From Cyclobacterium amurskyense (GTDB lineage: Bacteria; Bacteroidota; Bacteroidia; Cytophagales; Cyclobacteriaceae): 64,000 nt of DNA. The notes below the pieces were generated by a model. The model made no database searches. It was not told where the DNA came from and saw only the letters and a list, made by a program, of their open reading frames with translations. Each line of letters starts with the position of its first letter. The first letter of the stretch is position 1. Positions 43,598 to 52,891 of the stretch are shown piece by piece. The translations under genes were made by a program, and so were the position numbers. The DNA lies in the NCBI RefSeq assembly GCF_001050135.1, contig NZ_CP012040.1, positions 1-64,000 of the forward strand, read 5' to 3'.

Positions 43598-45312
43598 TTT
43601 AAAGTTGATTTTTTTTGCTTTCCTCGTAATAAAGCCCAATAGGCCAAAACAAAATAGGTTACAGTACAAATAAATGCATAACGATAAAATACTTCTCTGT
43701 TCTCTAAATAGATAGTTTCATTGTCACTACCAAAAAGGACAATAGAAGCCAAAACCAAAGTAATGAGAAGTGCTTTAATGCCTATGCCATTTAACACGCT
43801 TGAGAAAATTGATTTATCACTTTTATGCGGGAATTCTAATTTTGATTTTTCCTCCTGAAATATAGCAATATTTTCATTCCGTAATTTTTCCTTTTCCTCA
43901 GCCTCTGGGTATTTCTGTTTGGCACCATAGCGAGCTGCCAGGATGGTATAAATCAGAATTGTAAATATCCATGTAGGAATAAATAAGTAAAAGAAGGACA
44001 TTACATTGAGTGCATTTAGTCCAAATCCAAACACTAAACCCAATCCCCAAGCAGCTACGGCAGGTGTACTGAATGCCAATTGGCGATAGGACAGCCAATA
44101 CCGGGTATACCCTATTCTGGGAAAAATTTGGTGTTCTGCAAATACGATGGCCCCTACTGGGGCAACCAACAACCCTGCATAGGTTAGGAGCGGAAGTATT
44201 TGTGAGAATACGAAAGGAAAACAAGCGATAACGATGGTGACCAAACCCACTACTATGGTTGTTTTCTTTCGCGAATGGGTATAAAAAATAGCCTGAGCAG
44301 CCAGGCCAGCTCTGTAAAGGTTGGTAATAGCGGTGGTCCATCCCGCCACAATCACGATTACAAACCCAGACCAACCGAGGGCATAATAAGCCACATCTCC
44401 GGGATCTAGTTCCACTATTGATTTCCCTAAAATGACAGCTGCACCAGCCCCCATAATCCCCGCAGCGATCCATGCAACATAATGCCCAAACATCATCCCC
44501 GTACTTGTAGCCAGTCCATAAGACTTCTTCTTCGCAAAACGTAAAAGTGCCATATCAATAAGCCCAAAATGGGTAATGGTATTTGCTGCCCAGGCAAAAC
44601 CAATGACTTCAACCAATCCAATACCAGGCTCTCCGTTACTATCTATTCCTGTCCAAATGGATTGATTTCCCAAAGTAATAAAATCATCCCAGCCAGCAGG
44701 TAAGGTCTTGTCCAAAACGTCAAGGCTCAATGCAGGCAAAAGCACCATTGCTCCACTTGTAAACATCACGAACAACCAGGGTGCACAAATACTTGAAAAT
44801 TCAGAAACGGCATTAAAACCATATAAAGCAATCGTTACCACAACAATTCCTACCGCAAAAACAATCAATATAAACCAGGCATTGGTAGGGTACCAGTTCA
44901 ACTGGGCGGGAATATCAAAAGCAAAACGAACGGCTGTCGCTGAGACCGTAATCATGGCAGCAGAAATAACCGAAAAGATGATAACATTGGCCCAATTGTA
45001 GAGCTTGGTCATCGAATCTCCGGCAATTTTATTGAGATAGGTATAGAGGCTTAGTCTAGTATCCACCGCAATGGGCGAAGTAATAAATGTCCAGCTGAGA
45101 ACAGCCAAGACATTACCAATCAATAGCCCCAACATGATGTCCATTGTTTTGGCTCCTAATGCAACAAAAGTTGCACCAATAACAAACTCCGTTGCTGCCA
45201 CATGCTCTGCAGCATACAGTCCTGCAAAATGGGTCCAATCGTGGAGTTTATTTTTGTCAACTGGTAATTGTTCTTCTTCTATGTCTTCAAACTGATCAAA
45301 ATTGTCGGTCAT
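43594..45312 (-). CDS. NCS1-type (purine-cytosine permease-like) transporter
   Basis: Integral membrane protein of about 572 residues and 12-13 helices with the NCS1 pattern (AAEHVAATEFVIGATFVALG, VAGWTTAITNLYRAGLAAQA). NCS1 proteins usually import nucleobases or related compounds with Na+ or H+. Being translationally coupled (4-bp overlap) to a polyol/uronate dehydrogenase suggests a polyol or sugar-acid substrate instead. The start at 45312 (MTDNFDQFEDIEEE) is chosen as the likelier; the frame stays open to an ATG at 45399, which lies immediately beside dispersed element copy B. Confidence 0.85.
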   Translation of the reverse strand: MTDNFDQFEDIEEEQLPVDKNKLHDWTHFAGLYAAEHVAATEFVIGATFVALGAKTMDIMLGLLIGNVLAVLSWTFITSPIAVDTRLSLYTYLNKIAGDSMTKLYNWANVIIFSVISAAMITVSATAVRFAFDIPAQLNWYPTNAWFILIVFAVGIVVVTIALYGFNAVSEFSSICAPWLFVMFTSGAMVLLPALSLDVLDKTLPAGWDDFITLGNQSIWTGIDSNGEPGIGLVEVIGFAWAANTITHFGLIDMALLRFAKKKSYGLATSTGMMFGHYVAWIAAGIMGAGAAVILGKSIVELDPGDVAYYALGWSGFVIVIVAGWTTAITNLYRAGLAAQAIFYTHSRKKTTIVVGLVTIVIACFPFVFSQILPLLTYAGLLVAPVGAIVFAEHQIFPRIGYTRYWLSYRQLAFSTPAVAAWGLGLVFGFGLNALNVMSFFYLFIPTWIFTILIYTILAARYGAKQKYPEAEEKEKLRNENIAIFQEEKSKLEFPHKSDKSIFSSVLNGIGIKALLITLVLASIVLFGSDNETIYLENREVFYRYAFICTVTYFVLAYWALLRGKQKKSTLK

Positions 45313-45399
45313 TAAACTATAAGATCGGGTTTCAATTGCTGTTTGAAAATGGATGTAATCCATCACAGCTTCGCATTCTTTTAGATAAGGAAATGACAT

Positions 45400-45617
45400 T
45401 TTAACCCGGATTATGTAATAGAATTTCTCCGCCCTGACAATGTCAGGGGTGAAGCCTGTCCCGTGTTTACGGGAAGTGTTGCAATCGCAAGAAAATCAGG
45501 CTGTTTGGAGATTTTAGCATAGCACCGCAATGGTGAAATTGAAAACTGCAACGAAGTGGCTGATTTTGAAGCGATTTCAGCACGTAATAGATTGTCTATT
45601 GCATATTTCGGGTTTAA
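45400..45617 (+). repeat. Dispersed TIR element, copy B
   Basis: 218 bp, full form, from TTTAACCCGGATTATGTAAT to GCATATTTCGGGTTTAA. It contains the CCCTGACAATGTCAGGG and CCCGTGTTTACGGG hairpins. The long central stem carries two changes (GCAATG for GCTATG and ACTGC for ACAGC) that weaken it relative to the other copies. It sits directly upstream of the NCS1 transporter gene, inside what should be its promoter region. Confidence 0.92.
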
Positions 45618-45646
45618 CCTTATGTTCAATCACCAGCGTAATCAGT

Positions 45647-46846
45647 TTATCCCTCTCTATTTATTAAGCCATTCAAATATTCCGCTAACACAAATCCCAT
45701 ACTAAAACAGCCCTGCAAAAGATAACCACCTGTAGGAGCATACCAATCTAGCATTTCACCTATTGCATACGAATTGGGTATTTTTTTTAGCTGAAAATGC
45801 TCATCTAGCTCATCCAGGGCAATGCCACCAATGGTAGAAATTGCCTCATCCAATTCTCCAGCGGATTTGATAATAATTGGTACGGATTTGATGGTAGGTA
45901 CAAGCAGCTCAGGATTTGAAAAGGTATTTTTGTCACAGAATTGCTTTAAAAGGCCAATAGAAGTTCGGTCCAGATTTAAATCTTTGCTTAAAATACCAGT
46001 CACTTTAGCCTGTCGGGAACGTTTGTATTTAGCCTTCAACTGATCTATTGTCATAGTAGGCTTTAAATCCAAGTGGATGACAACATTTTCTCCTTCAATT
46101 AGTTTTTCTTGAATTCTTCGGCTTAAAGGGTAAATGGCATTCCCTTCAAGGCCAAATTTTGAAATATTTAACTCACCTTTAGAAAATTGATTATCAAAAC
46201 TCAAGGCAATGTTTTTCAATGGCTTTCCTTCGTGAATAGCAATAAAGTTTTCATTCCAATCAACTTCAAAAGCACAATTGGCGGCCTGAAATGGCTTCAC
46301 CCTAAGGCCCTGCTTTTCAAAGCAATTTTTCCAGCTCCCATCAGAACCAGTCACTTTCCAACTTGCCCCTCCTAAAGCAAATACAACGATATCGGATGCT
46401 ACGTCTTCAATATGTTCAAAACACAACTGTCCCTCCTTGTTCCAGCCCTCCCACTTGGTGTCTAACTGAAATTCTATTTCCTTGGCTGATATAATGGCGG
46501 TGATTTTATTAAGGACTTCAATAGGTTTTATTCCCATTTCAGGAAAAACCCGATTGCTAGACCCTGTGAAAGTAGAGATATCATGACTCTTCAACCAAGT
46601 CACCAGATCTTGATTGGTAAACTGACTAATGACAGGAGCCATAAACGCTCTTGGAAAGTATTGATCTATGAGGTCGTCTAAGGTGGTATTGTAAGTCAGG
46701 TTCAATCCTCCTTCACCGGCCACCAAAAATTTACGCCCCACCGTTTTTTTCTTATCAAAAAGTTTTACGCTATACTTCTTTGTGTCTAACTGTGCTGCAA
46801 GCATAAGCGCTGAAGCACCTCCTCCTATAATCGTTAAACGCTTCAT
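45647..46846 (-). CDS. HI0933-type FAD-dependent oxidoreductase (YhiN family)
   Basis: A 399-residue flavoprotein of the HI0933/YhiN (BaiN-like) family: the FAD dinucleotide motif IIGGGASALMLAAQL at the N terminus, GRKFLVAGEGGLNLT (the RK-x-G-x-SG-x-GRCN-like block, here ending GGLNLT), and C-terminal GGIALDELDEHFQLKKIP with GEMLDWYAPTGGYLLQGCF. The electron acceptor and substrate are not established. It is a single gene between copy B and the DapA-family gene. Confidence 0.9.
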   Translation of the reverse strand: MKRLTIIGGGASALMLAAQLDTKKYSVKLFDKKKTVGRKFLVAGEGGLNLTYNTTLDDLIDQYFPRAFMAPVISQFTNQDLVTWLKSHDISTFTGSSNRVFPEMGIKPIEVLNKITAIISAKEIEFQLDTKWEGWNKEGQLCFEHIEDVASDIVVFALGGASWKVTGSDGSWKNCFEKQGLRVKPFQAANCAFEVDWNENFIAIHEGKPLKNIALSFDNQFSKGELNISKFGLEGNAIYPLSRRIQEKLIEGENVVIHLDLKPTMTIDQLKAKYKRSRQAKVTGILSKDLNLDRTSIGLLKQFCDKNTFSNPELLVPTIKSVPIIIKSAGELDEAISTIGGIALDELDEHFQLKKIPNSYAIGEMLDWYAPTGGYLLQGCFSMGFVLAEYLNGLINREG

Positions 46847-46970
46847 CTAATAAAATTAGTGGCTTTAAATGTGGGACAATATGTTCATAGGTAAGCCTTA
46901 TTGAGTTCGGTCCTAACCGATAAACTTGTAGAAGTCTAATGTGAATTGTGGAATAGTTTCAACTCCAAAA

Positions 46971-47921
46971 TCAGGTTTTTTTTGACCTTTGGGTTTTTAA
47001 CTCATTTTCAATGCGCAAAATACGATCTATATATTTGTCCGCCAATTTTTGATGTAGGACATCAAAGGGAAGAATGGGATTTCGCACATTTGGTGTTGGG
47101 TAAATACCTTGCCGGTAAAGCAAACGTTTGAAAAAATGTATGGAGATGTCCAGGTGTTGATTGGAAAAAGCCAAGACAGGAATGACCTTCTCAAAAAGAG
47201 CTTCTGCATCCTCAGATTTTCCTTCCTCATAAAGGCGGTAGATGGTGGTGTATATATAATTCATGCCAGTAGGCATAAAGGCATGGATACCACGTTGCAG
47301 CCCTTCCATCATTTGAGATACTGCCCAACCCCCACTTATATTCAACCTTCCATTGGTCAATTGCAAAATCCGTGAATATTTGGGTCCTGCGGGAATGGTT
47401 TCAATTTTCAAACAACGGAAAGCCAGCACGTTTTCGAATAGCTCACAAATTAGCTCATCCGACAAGCCATATCCTGTAGCATCCCAATCTTGAAGCATGA
47501 TCATTTCTGGATCAAGCTCAGCCAATTCCATAAAATGATTTCTAAACTGATTTTCGTTAACAAATGGAATTTGAAACAGGATATTTTTACAACCAAGCTT
47601 AAGATAAGATTTTATTAGGGCCTTACTTTTGGATAAGTCCTGTTCCCCTGCCCCACCGATAACAGGTATTTTGCCCTCTACAGTCTCCAAAACCATAGAC
47701 AACATATTCTGTCGTTCTATATGGGATAATTTATACACTTCCGCGGCCATGGCAGGCACCAAAACGCCTGCAACACCAGCCTCCAAGGCCTCTAGTACAT
47801 TAACTTTTAAAGCATCAAAGTCAATGGAATCCTCCTTGGTAAATGGTGTATTGAGCACTGTTACAATCCCCTTTAAAGGATAAAGCTCTTTTTCAACCGA
47901 TGATTTGTCATAGGCTTGCAT
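46971..47921 (-). CDS. DapA-family lyase with atypical active site
   Basis: A 316-residue TIM-barrel protein of the dihydrodipicolinate synthase/N-acetylneuraminate lyase family. The Schiff-base Lys is probably Lys 172 in CLKIETI. The usual GTTGE block reads AMAAE, and the segment where the catalytic Tyr is expected reads MLQDWDATGYG, so two of the three standard DapA catalytic residues are missing. It is unlikely to be a true DapA. It starts 2 bp after the glycosidase gene ends, so it may process a product released by that enzyme. Confidence 0.85.
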   Translation of the reverse strand: MQAYDKSSVEKELYPLKGIVTVLNTPFTKEDSIDFDALKVNVLEALEAGVAGVLVPAMAAEVYKLSHIERQNMLSMVLETVEGKIPVIGGAGEQDLSKSKALIKSYLKLGCKNILFQIPFVNENQFRNHFMELAELDPEMIMLQDWDATGYGLSDELICELFENVLAFRCLKIETIPAGPKYSRILQLTNGRLNISGGWAVSQMMEGLQRGIHAFMPTGMNYIYTTIYRLYEEGKSEDAEALFEKVIPVLAFSNQHLDISIHFFKRLLYRQGIYPTPNVRNPILPFDVLHQKLADKYIDRILRIENELKTQRSKKT

Positions 47922-47923
47922 AT

Positions 47924-50263
47924 TTATTGTTTAATCAGCCATACATCGGTAACGCGTGATTGCTTTCTCCAATTTAGATGTTCTTCATCCGGTTTATCAA
48001 AACTTAATTTTAATTCACCATCCTTGATCAACGCTTTAGAAAGTGGGAATTCTTTAAATTCTTCAAAGCCTTTTTCATATTTTGTAGGTTCCAACAATTG
48101 GCCATTGGCTCTTAATAGCGCTTCACCAAAACCGGAAACCCTGATCATATAATTGGCATTTGGGTCCAAACCATTGTATGCTAGGGCTGGGGTAAACTGG
48201 AACAGTTGGGTAGACAATCTTTTTCTACTTCGGCCCTCATTCTCCCATAAAAAGTCAATGGCATCATCTGTTTTGGAAGTAACATGTTTGGCATCAGCAC
48301 TGGATACATTGTCATAAAAGCTACCTTCCCCAGGAAATTCATAGGTGCTTATGAATTCCAATCGGGCTAATTTTTCTGCTTCAGAATCAAATGCCTTAAT
48401 TTTATTGAACTCATCTTCTAACCACCACCTATTGTTTAAGGGGTAATCAATAAAATCCAAGACGGCACCTCTCTCAGCACTTCTTGCCTGATATTTCTCA
48501 ACGCTGGTCTGCGCACCAATGGATTGAAATAGTTTTTCTCCATAGGAAAAAACCTCCTTTTTGAGTTCTTGTGAGACCATTTCAGAATCCGCTTTATCAA
48601 GATGACGCAAGGCTTCTTCCATGGCTTTGTCCGCTCCAATGGAGTTGGCGTTGGCCAGTATTTCATAAGCTTCCACTTCCAGCCCTTTTTCGAAGGCAAG
48701 CCTATCCTGAATATAGGCATCGTAATAGGCCCGCATCACCAATTGCTGCCATCTCCAATTATCTACCAATTGGGGATTATTTCCTTCCAACCTTTTCCAT
48801 AAGGCCAGGCTTTCTTTGATTGAGGTGTTTTCCAAGACAGGACCATCCCAATTTTTTTCCAAGGCAAATATGCCTTGAGTTGCTTCTTCTGCCACTTCCG
48901 GGCCAAAGTAAAATTGAGAATATTCAAGAACAATTTCTTGGGGGTCTTTACTCGCATCCCAACCCAGTTGGCTCCAAATCGCCTTATTAACATCATCATG
49001 GGAACCATCAGAATAGGTGATAAAACCATCAGTATATTTTGAATCTCTGTTGAAAATTTCGGTATACATTAGTGGTTGTGGGTTAGTAGGCTCTCTTCCT
49101 AAAGTCAATGCAAATGCCTGGTCCCAGTTTTCTACCGGATATTGACACCTTACCGTATGGGTAATGTCTGGATAAAAACGATGTAGGTATTTTTCAGGCA
49201 ATAACTTTCTCTCCAGATGAATTGGAGGACTACTGGGCCCATAAACCAATCCTCTGAGCCAAACAGGGTTATTTTTCTCTAAGTATTCGAAAAAATAATC
49301 AACTTTTTCTTTATTAAACCCCTGCAAAGAAACCCAAATACCTGCATCCGGATGATACTTTTTCAATATTTCCGACAAATCGTTTAAATAGGGTATTAAT
49401 TGGGCCGGATGGTTTTCTCCTGGGTCTCCACCCGGAACAAACACCCCATCTAATCGAGGACATTTGGCATAAAATGCTTCTTGCTCTTCAAGCCCCTGCA
49501 AGTGGGCATTTTTTATAGTCAAATCATGTGGTGCAGGTGTCCAAACCCAATATTCGGCATCGTATTTTTCGCAAATTCTGCTAAGTTCCACTTCCATGAT
49601 CTGCGGATCAATCTTAAAGTGGGGACTCGAATTTGCTGCCTGAAAAGGAATGTTTTCAAAACTATTGGCACCAAAAAGTACCTGTTCTCTAAAATGTTGA
49701 TCGAATTGCTCCACCGTCCAGGCATCCCAGGAATTGGCAGTATTTCGATAGCCAAACTGATGACCACGTAGGGCATATTCTGGCGCTTCTGAAAAATCAA
49801 TATTAGAATCTATGGAAATATTTCCTTTTTTCATTTTGGCTGTTCTCAGCAATTTTCCAATACCATAAAGAACCCCTCTCGCATCTGCTCCAAGGATCCA
49901 TAGTGTATTATGCCCGTCCTTAGACGCATGGTAAATGCGGTAACCTTCTTTTTTTAACTCCTGAGCATCTTCAGCACTTTTAAAAGGTAGCTCTTTTCCA
50001 AACAATTGATTATCGGATGAAAGGGCAAGGGCAATGGTGATATTAGAATCCCAATTGGTATCTTTCTCCAGAGAAATCCCCGTGCGTTTTTCAATTTCTT
50101 CAATAAGAACAGTTGCTGAAGTTTCTTGCATGTTGGATTTAATATTGGGTGATATTAAAATCTTTGCAGAAGTAAGGTTTAGGTCTTTAGCCCCTTCAGG
50201 TGTACAGGACATTAAAGTACCTGCAACCATTAATATCAGCAAAATAGCTCGTTTTATTTTCAT
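47924..50263 (-). CDS. Lipoprotein glycoside hydrolase-like protein (GH67/GH20-type N domain)
   Basis: A 779-residue lipoprotein (signal RAILLILMVAGTLMSC, lipid Cys 20). The N-terminal alpha/beta domain (about 30-155; TLWILGADARGVLYGIGKLL) is the type found before catalytic barrels in GH67 alpha-glucuronidases and GH20 hexosaminidases. The central barrel (about 170-470) has candidate acids in EYWVWTPAPHD, GVFVPGGDPGE and QPLMYTEIFNRD. A C-terminal beta region follows. The exact GH family is not assigned with confidence. It likely works at the cell surface or periplasm. It forms an operon with the DapA-family gene, 2 bp downstream. Confidence 0.75.
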   Translation of the reverse strand: MKIKRAILLILMVAGTLMSCTPEGAKDLNLTSAKILISPNIKSNMQETSATVLIEEIEKRTGISLEKDTNWDSNITIALALSSDNQLFGKELPFKSAEDAQELKKEGYRIYHASKDGHNTLWILGADARGVLYGIGKLLRTAKMKKGNISIDSNIDFSEAPEYALRGHQFGYRNTANSWDAWTVEQFDQHFREQVLFGANSFENIPFQAANSSPHFKIDPQIMEVELSRICEKYDAEYWVWTPAPHDLTIKNAHLQGLEEQEAFYAKCPRLDGVFVPGGDPGENHPAQLIPYLNDLSEILKKYHPDAGIWVSLQGFNKEKVDYFFEYLEKNNPVWLRGLVYGPSSPPIHLERKLLPEKYLHRFYPDITHTVRCQYPVENWDQAFALTLGREPTNPQPLMYTEIFNRDSKYTDGFITYSDGSHDDVNKAIWSQLGWDASKDPQEIVLEYSQFYFGPEVAEEATQGIFALEKNWDGPVLENTSIKESLALWKRLEGNNPQLVDNWRWQQLVMRAYYDAYIQDRLAFEKGLEVEAYEILANANSIGADKAMEEALRHLDKADSEMVSQELKKEVFSYGEKLFQSIGAQTSVEKYQARSAERGAVLDFIDYPLNNRWWLEDEFNKIKAFDSEAEKLARLEFISTYEFPGEGSFYDNVSSADAKHVTSKTDDAIDFLWENEGRSRKRLSTQLFQFTPALAYNGLDPNANYMIRVSGFGEALLRANGQLLEPTKYEKGFEEFKEFPLSKALIKDGELKLSFDKPDEEHLNWRKQSRVTDVWLIKQ

Positions 50264-50646
50264 TATTTCTCAACCATTTAATTTATTGAATCGGGTAGTT
50301 TCAGCTCTCCCAAAGCTGTTCTCTAACTAGGGTTTTACATAAACCTATTAGACTCCAATATTTAATACTCTTGATTAGACCAATCCTACCAATGAGAGAA
50401 GCTGAAAAAGGTAAAACATCTTCCAAAAAACAGGTAATATTGTCTATTGAGACTAATAGTAACCAAATCAAAATGAAACCGTTGCGGACAACTTTTCGCC
50501 TTTTTCACAAAAATACAAAGAAATTAAAATTTACTCCCTACCATATTAGCATTCAAATTTGGGTAAAATTGCTCTTTTGGAACTGGAGGGGCCACTTGGT
50601 ATTAGATTTACCTATGGACAAAAAAAGAAGAAATGGAACAGAAGTA
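50264..50646. other. Gap upstream of the glycosidase operon
   Basis: 383 bp between the glycosidase start and the 3' end of the sensor kinase gene. An open frame crosses it on the plus strand (from 50371) but its second half is antisense to the kinase and it has no family features. A short inverted repeat TAGGGTTT-TACAT-AAACCTA lies at about 50328-50347; otherwise nothing was recognised. Confidence 0.45.
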
Positions 50647-52572
50647 TCAAATCAAATTTTTAAGTATTGTAAAGTAGAAAGTACTTCCTTCATTTTCTAT
50701 GGAATCTACCCATATTTCCCCACCATGCATATGTACTATTTTTTCACAATGCGCCAAACCTATACCAGTTCCTTCGTAATTACTGCGTTTATTGAGCCGT
50801 TTAAAAATAGCAAAAACATCCTGCTTGTTTTTTTCCGGAATACCAATACCATTGTCTTTTACTGAAAATCTCCAATAATCTAAACTGTCTTGAACTGATA
50901 CATGAACTTTTGGGCAAGTTCCTGGTTTTTGAAATTTTATCGCATTGCTAATTAAATTCTGAAACAGTAGTCGTAGTTCAATTTTATAAGCTTTTAATAA
51001 AGGAAGTTTATCTGATGTAACCACCGCCTTTTCTCCTTTGATAACAGTAGTTAGGTCAATAATTATTTCCTGAATTATTTCATTGCTATCAACAATTTTT
51101 ATTTTTTTTGTTCGACCAATTCTGGAGTAATCCAAAAGCCCTTTAATTAATTCGCTCATTCTATCAGTTGCCTCAATCATAAATTCAAACGATAGTCTGG
51201 CATCCTCATCTAACTTGGAGGAATATTCATCATTTAAAATATCAATTATACTTCTGACTGTTCTCAAAGGTTCCTGCAAATCATGGGAAGCTATATAGGT
51301 GAATTGTTCAAGCTCCTTGTTTCTTTGTTTAAGACTTTCAAATTGAACAGCCATTTGGGTGTGTTGGGTAATATCTTGCCTAATGGTTAAAAACTGATAA
51401 ATTTCATTCCGTTCATTTTTAAATGGGACAATAGCAGTATGGGCCCAGTAAAATTTTCCATCCTTGGTCTTGTTTTTAATTCCCCCAAGCCATATTTCAC
51501 CACTTTTTATGGTAGCCCATAATTCTTTGAAAAAATCCTCCGGATGATAACCAGACTTGTTAACGCTATGTTTTTTACCAATCAGTTCATTCCGGTCATA
51601 CTTTGAAACTTCACAAAATTTATCATTAACGGAAATTATTTTGCCATTCACATCAGTAATATCTACTAGAAAACTACTATCCAAAGCCTCTTTGTACTGT
51701 TGTATTTCTTTGGTTGAAGCATGAAATGCTCTTTCAAACTTTTCTTTCTCCTGCTCTTTCTTATTAAATTGAATCCCTACCACAAACACATAACTTACTG
51801 AAACAAAAACAGCAATTACAGCATAAATAATAACCCCACTATTCAGACCAACTACATTATTATTAATTAGATACAGCAGTGTGAAGGTCATCACTACAAT
51901 CATGAAAAAATTATAAGGGGCTACCACTTTTAATAATTTGCTACCTGCATAATTGCCAAATAGCAAATCATTAAACTCTTGAGGGGCATTTTTATGTGAC
52001 AAGATCGCGGAAAGCCAGAAAAACAATAAAGAGGTGAAAAATGGTATGGGTATCAGAAAACTGGCACTGTCCCCTGGGATATTTAAAACAAAAATAATAG
52101 CCGAAGCAGTGTTTAGTAATAGTATGGCGAATAAAATAAATTGGGTAATTAGCTTTATTTGTTCAGATTTAGAATAAATTGCCCAAACAGCCCCCCCCAT
52201 CAAAAGGAAGGAGAGCGCAGTTGCTACTGTCATACTTCCTGATACTTTTACAAAATTACCTAGACTTATAGCTGAATTAGCTAAAAAGACATCAAGAATG
52301 GTTATTAGAGAAATAATCAAAACACCAATAATGGCTGCTCTGTTTAGGAAAATAAAAAAGAAGGATCTTCTTTGAGAAGCCAATATGCCCAGACTTAATA
52401 AAAAGAAAGAAAATGCAGTAATAAGGTCCATTGGTGGACCACCAAGAATAAGGCCTGATATCGAATTTAATCCAAGTATCCACAACAATATAATAGTGGT
52501 ACTAAACGCCAATGTTATTAAGCCTATATTTTTTAAGTTCTTTGCCTTCCTAGCATTAATTTTTGTGATCAT
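50647..52572 (-). CDS. Membrane PAS sensor histidine kinase with multi-helix N domain
   Basis: A 641-residue kinase. About eight membrane helices (residues 15-270) form a MASE-like sensor region. A PAS/PAC domain follows (about 290-410; ITDVNGKIISVNDKFCEVSK, then FLTIRQDITQ), a HisKA domain with His 430 (YIASHDLQEPLRTV, the HDLxEPLR type common in phytochrome-like kinases), and HATPase_c (NLISNAIKFQ, GTGIGLAHCEKIV). No response regulator is adjacent, so it is an orphan. The gene lies next to the decayed feo locus. Confidence 0.92.
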   Translation of the reverse strand: MITKINARKAKNLKNIGLITLAFSTTIILLWILGLNSISGLILGGPPMDLITAFSFFLLSLGILASQRRSFFFIFLNRAAIIGVLIISLITILDVFLANSAISLGNFVKVSGSMTVATALSFLLMGGAVWAIYSKSEQIKLITQFILFAILLLNTASAIIFVLNIPGDSASFLIPIPFFTSLLFFWLSAILSHKNAPQEFNDLLFGNYAGSKLLKVVAPYNFFMIVVMTFTLLYLINNNVVGLNSGVIIYAVIAVFVSVSYVFVVGIQFNKKEQEKEKFERAFHASTKEIQQYKEALDSSFLVDITDVNGKIISVNDKFCEVSKYDRNELIGKKHSVNKSGYHPEDFFKELWATIKSGEIWLGGIKNKTKDGKFYWAHTAIVPFKNERNEIYQFLTIRQDITQHTQMAVQFESLKQRNKELEQFTYIASHDLQEPLRTVRSIIDILNDEYSSKLDEDARLSFEFMIEATDRMSELIKGLLDYSRIGRTKKIKIVDSNEIIQEIIIDLTTVIKGEKAVVTSDKLPLLKAYKIELRLLFQNLISNAIKFQKPGTCPKVHVSVQDSLDYWRFSVKDNGIGIPEKNKQDVFAIFKRLNKRSNYEGTGIGLAHCEKIVHMHGGEIWVDSIENEGSTFYFTILKNLI

Positions 52573-52771
52573 ATAGTTATAAAAGTAAATCGAGATTACA
52601 AATTATTAATAGCTTCCAAAACGATCTATTTTCCTGAAAAGAATCCCTGAATAAATACCTCTTACCCTATAGGTAGCGTTTGTTCTAATATAATGGATTT
52701 TATAATAAGAATTTATCATCGAAAAAATCACCATAGTTCATATTCATTTTCAATAGTTTATAAAAAATAAT

Positions 52772-52891
52772 TTACAAAAACCAATTATATTTAACAAATA
52801 TGGGGAAGCCTACATTTACGCCTATTTTTTTAAGTCCATCAGCATTAAAAAGGCCACAAGTTTCACAAGCACTGTTCGTTTTATTTTCCAT
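52772..52891 (-). pseudogene. feoB: Remnant of feoB 5' end
   Basis: The ATG (TAATG overlap with the FeoA-like frame stop) is followed by MENKTNSACETCGLFNADGL and KKIGVNVG, then unrelated codons and a stop after 39 residues. The Cys-x2-Cys and the L-K-x-x-G-V-N/D pattern are as I recall for the start of Bacteroidota FeoB, just before its GTP-binding region. The G domain and the membrane part are gone. This is by recollection of the family, not a search. Confidence 0.55.

Noticed and set aside
43898..44473. 191-codon open frame in the NCS1 transporter gene
   Set aside because: It is a frame shadow on the same strand as a clear membrane transporter; Cys- and His-rich composition is typical of out-of-frame reading.
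45411..45629. 72-codon open frame on the minus strand
   Set aside because: It lies almost entirely within dispersed element copy B; other copies do not keep a conserved protein.
50371..50865. 164-codon open frame on the plus strand
   Set aside because: The second half is antisense to the kinase ATPase domain, and the first half has no family signal.
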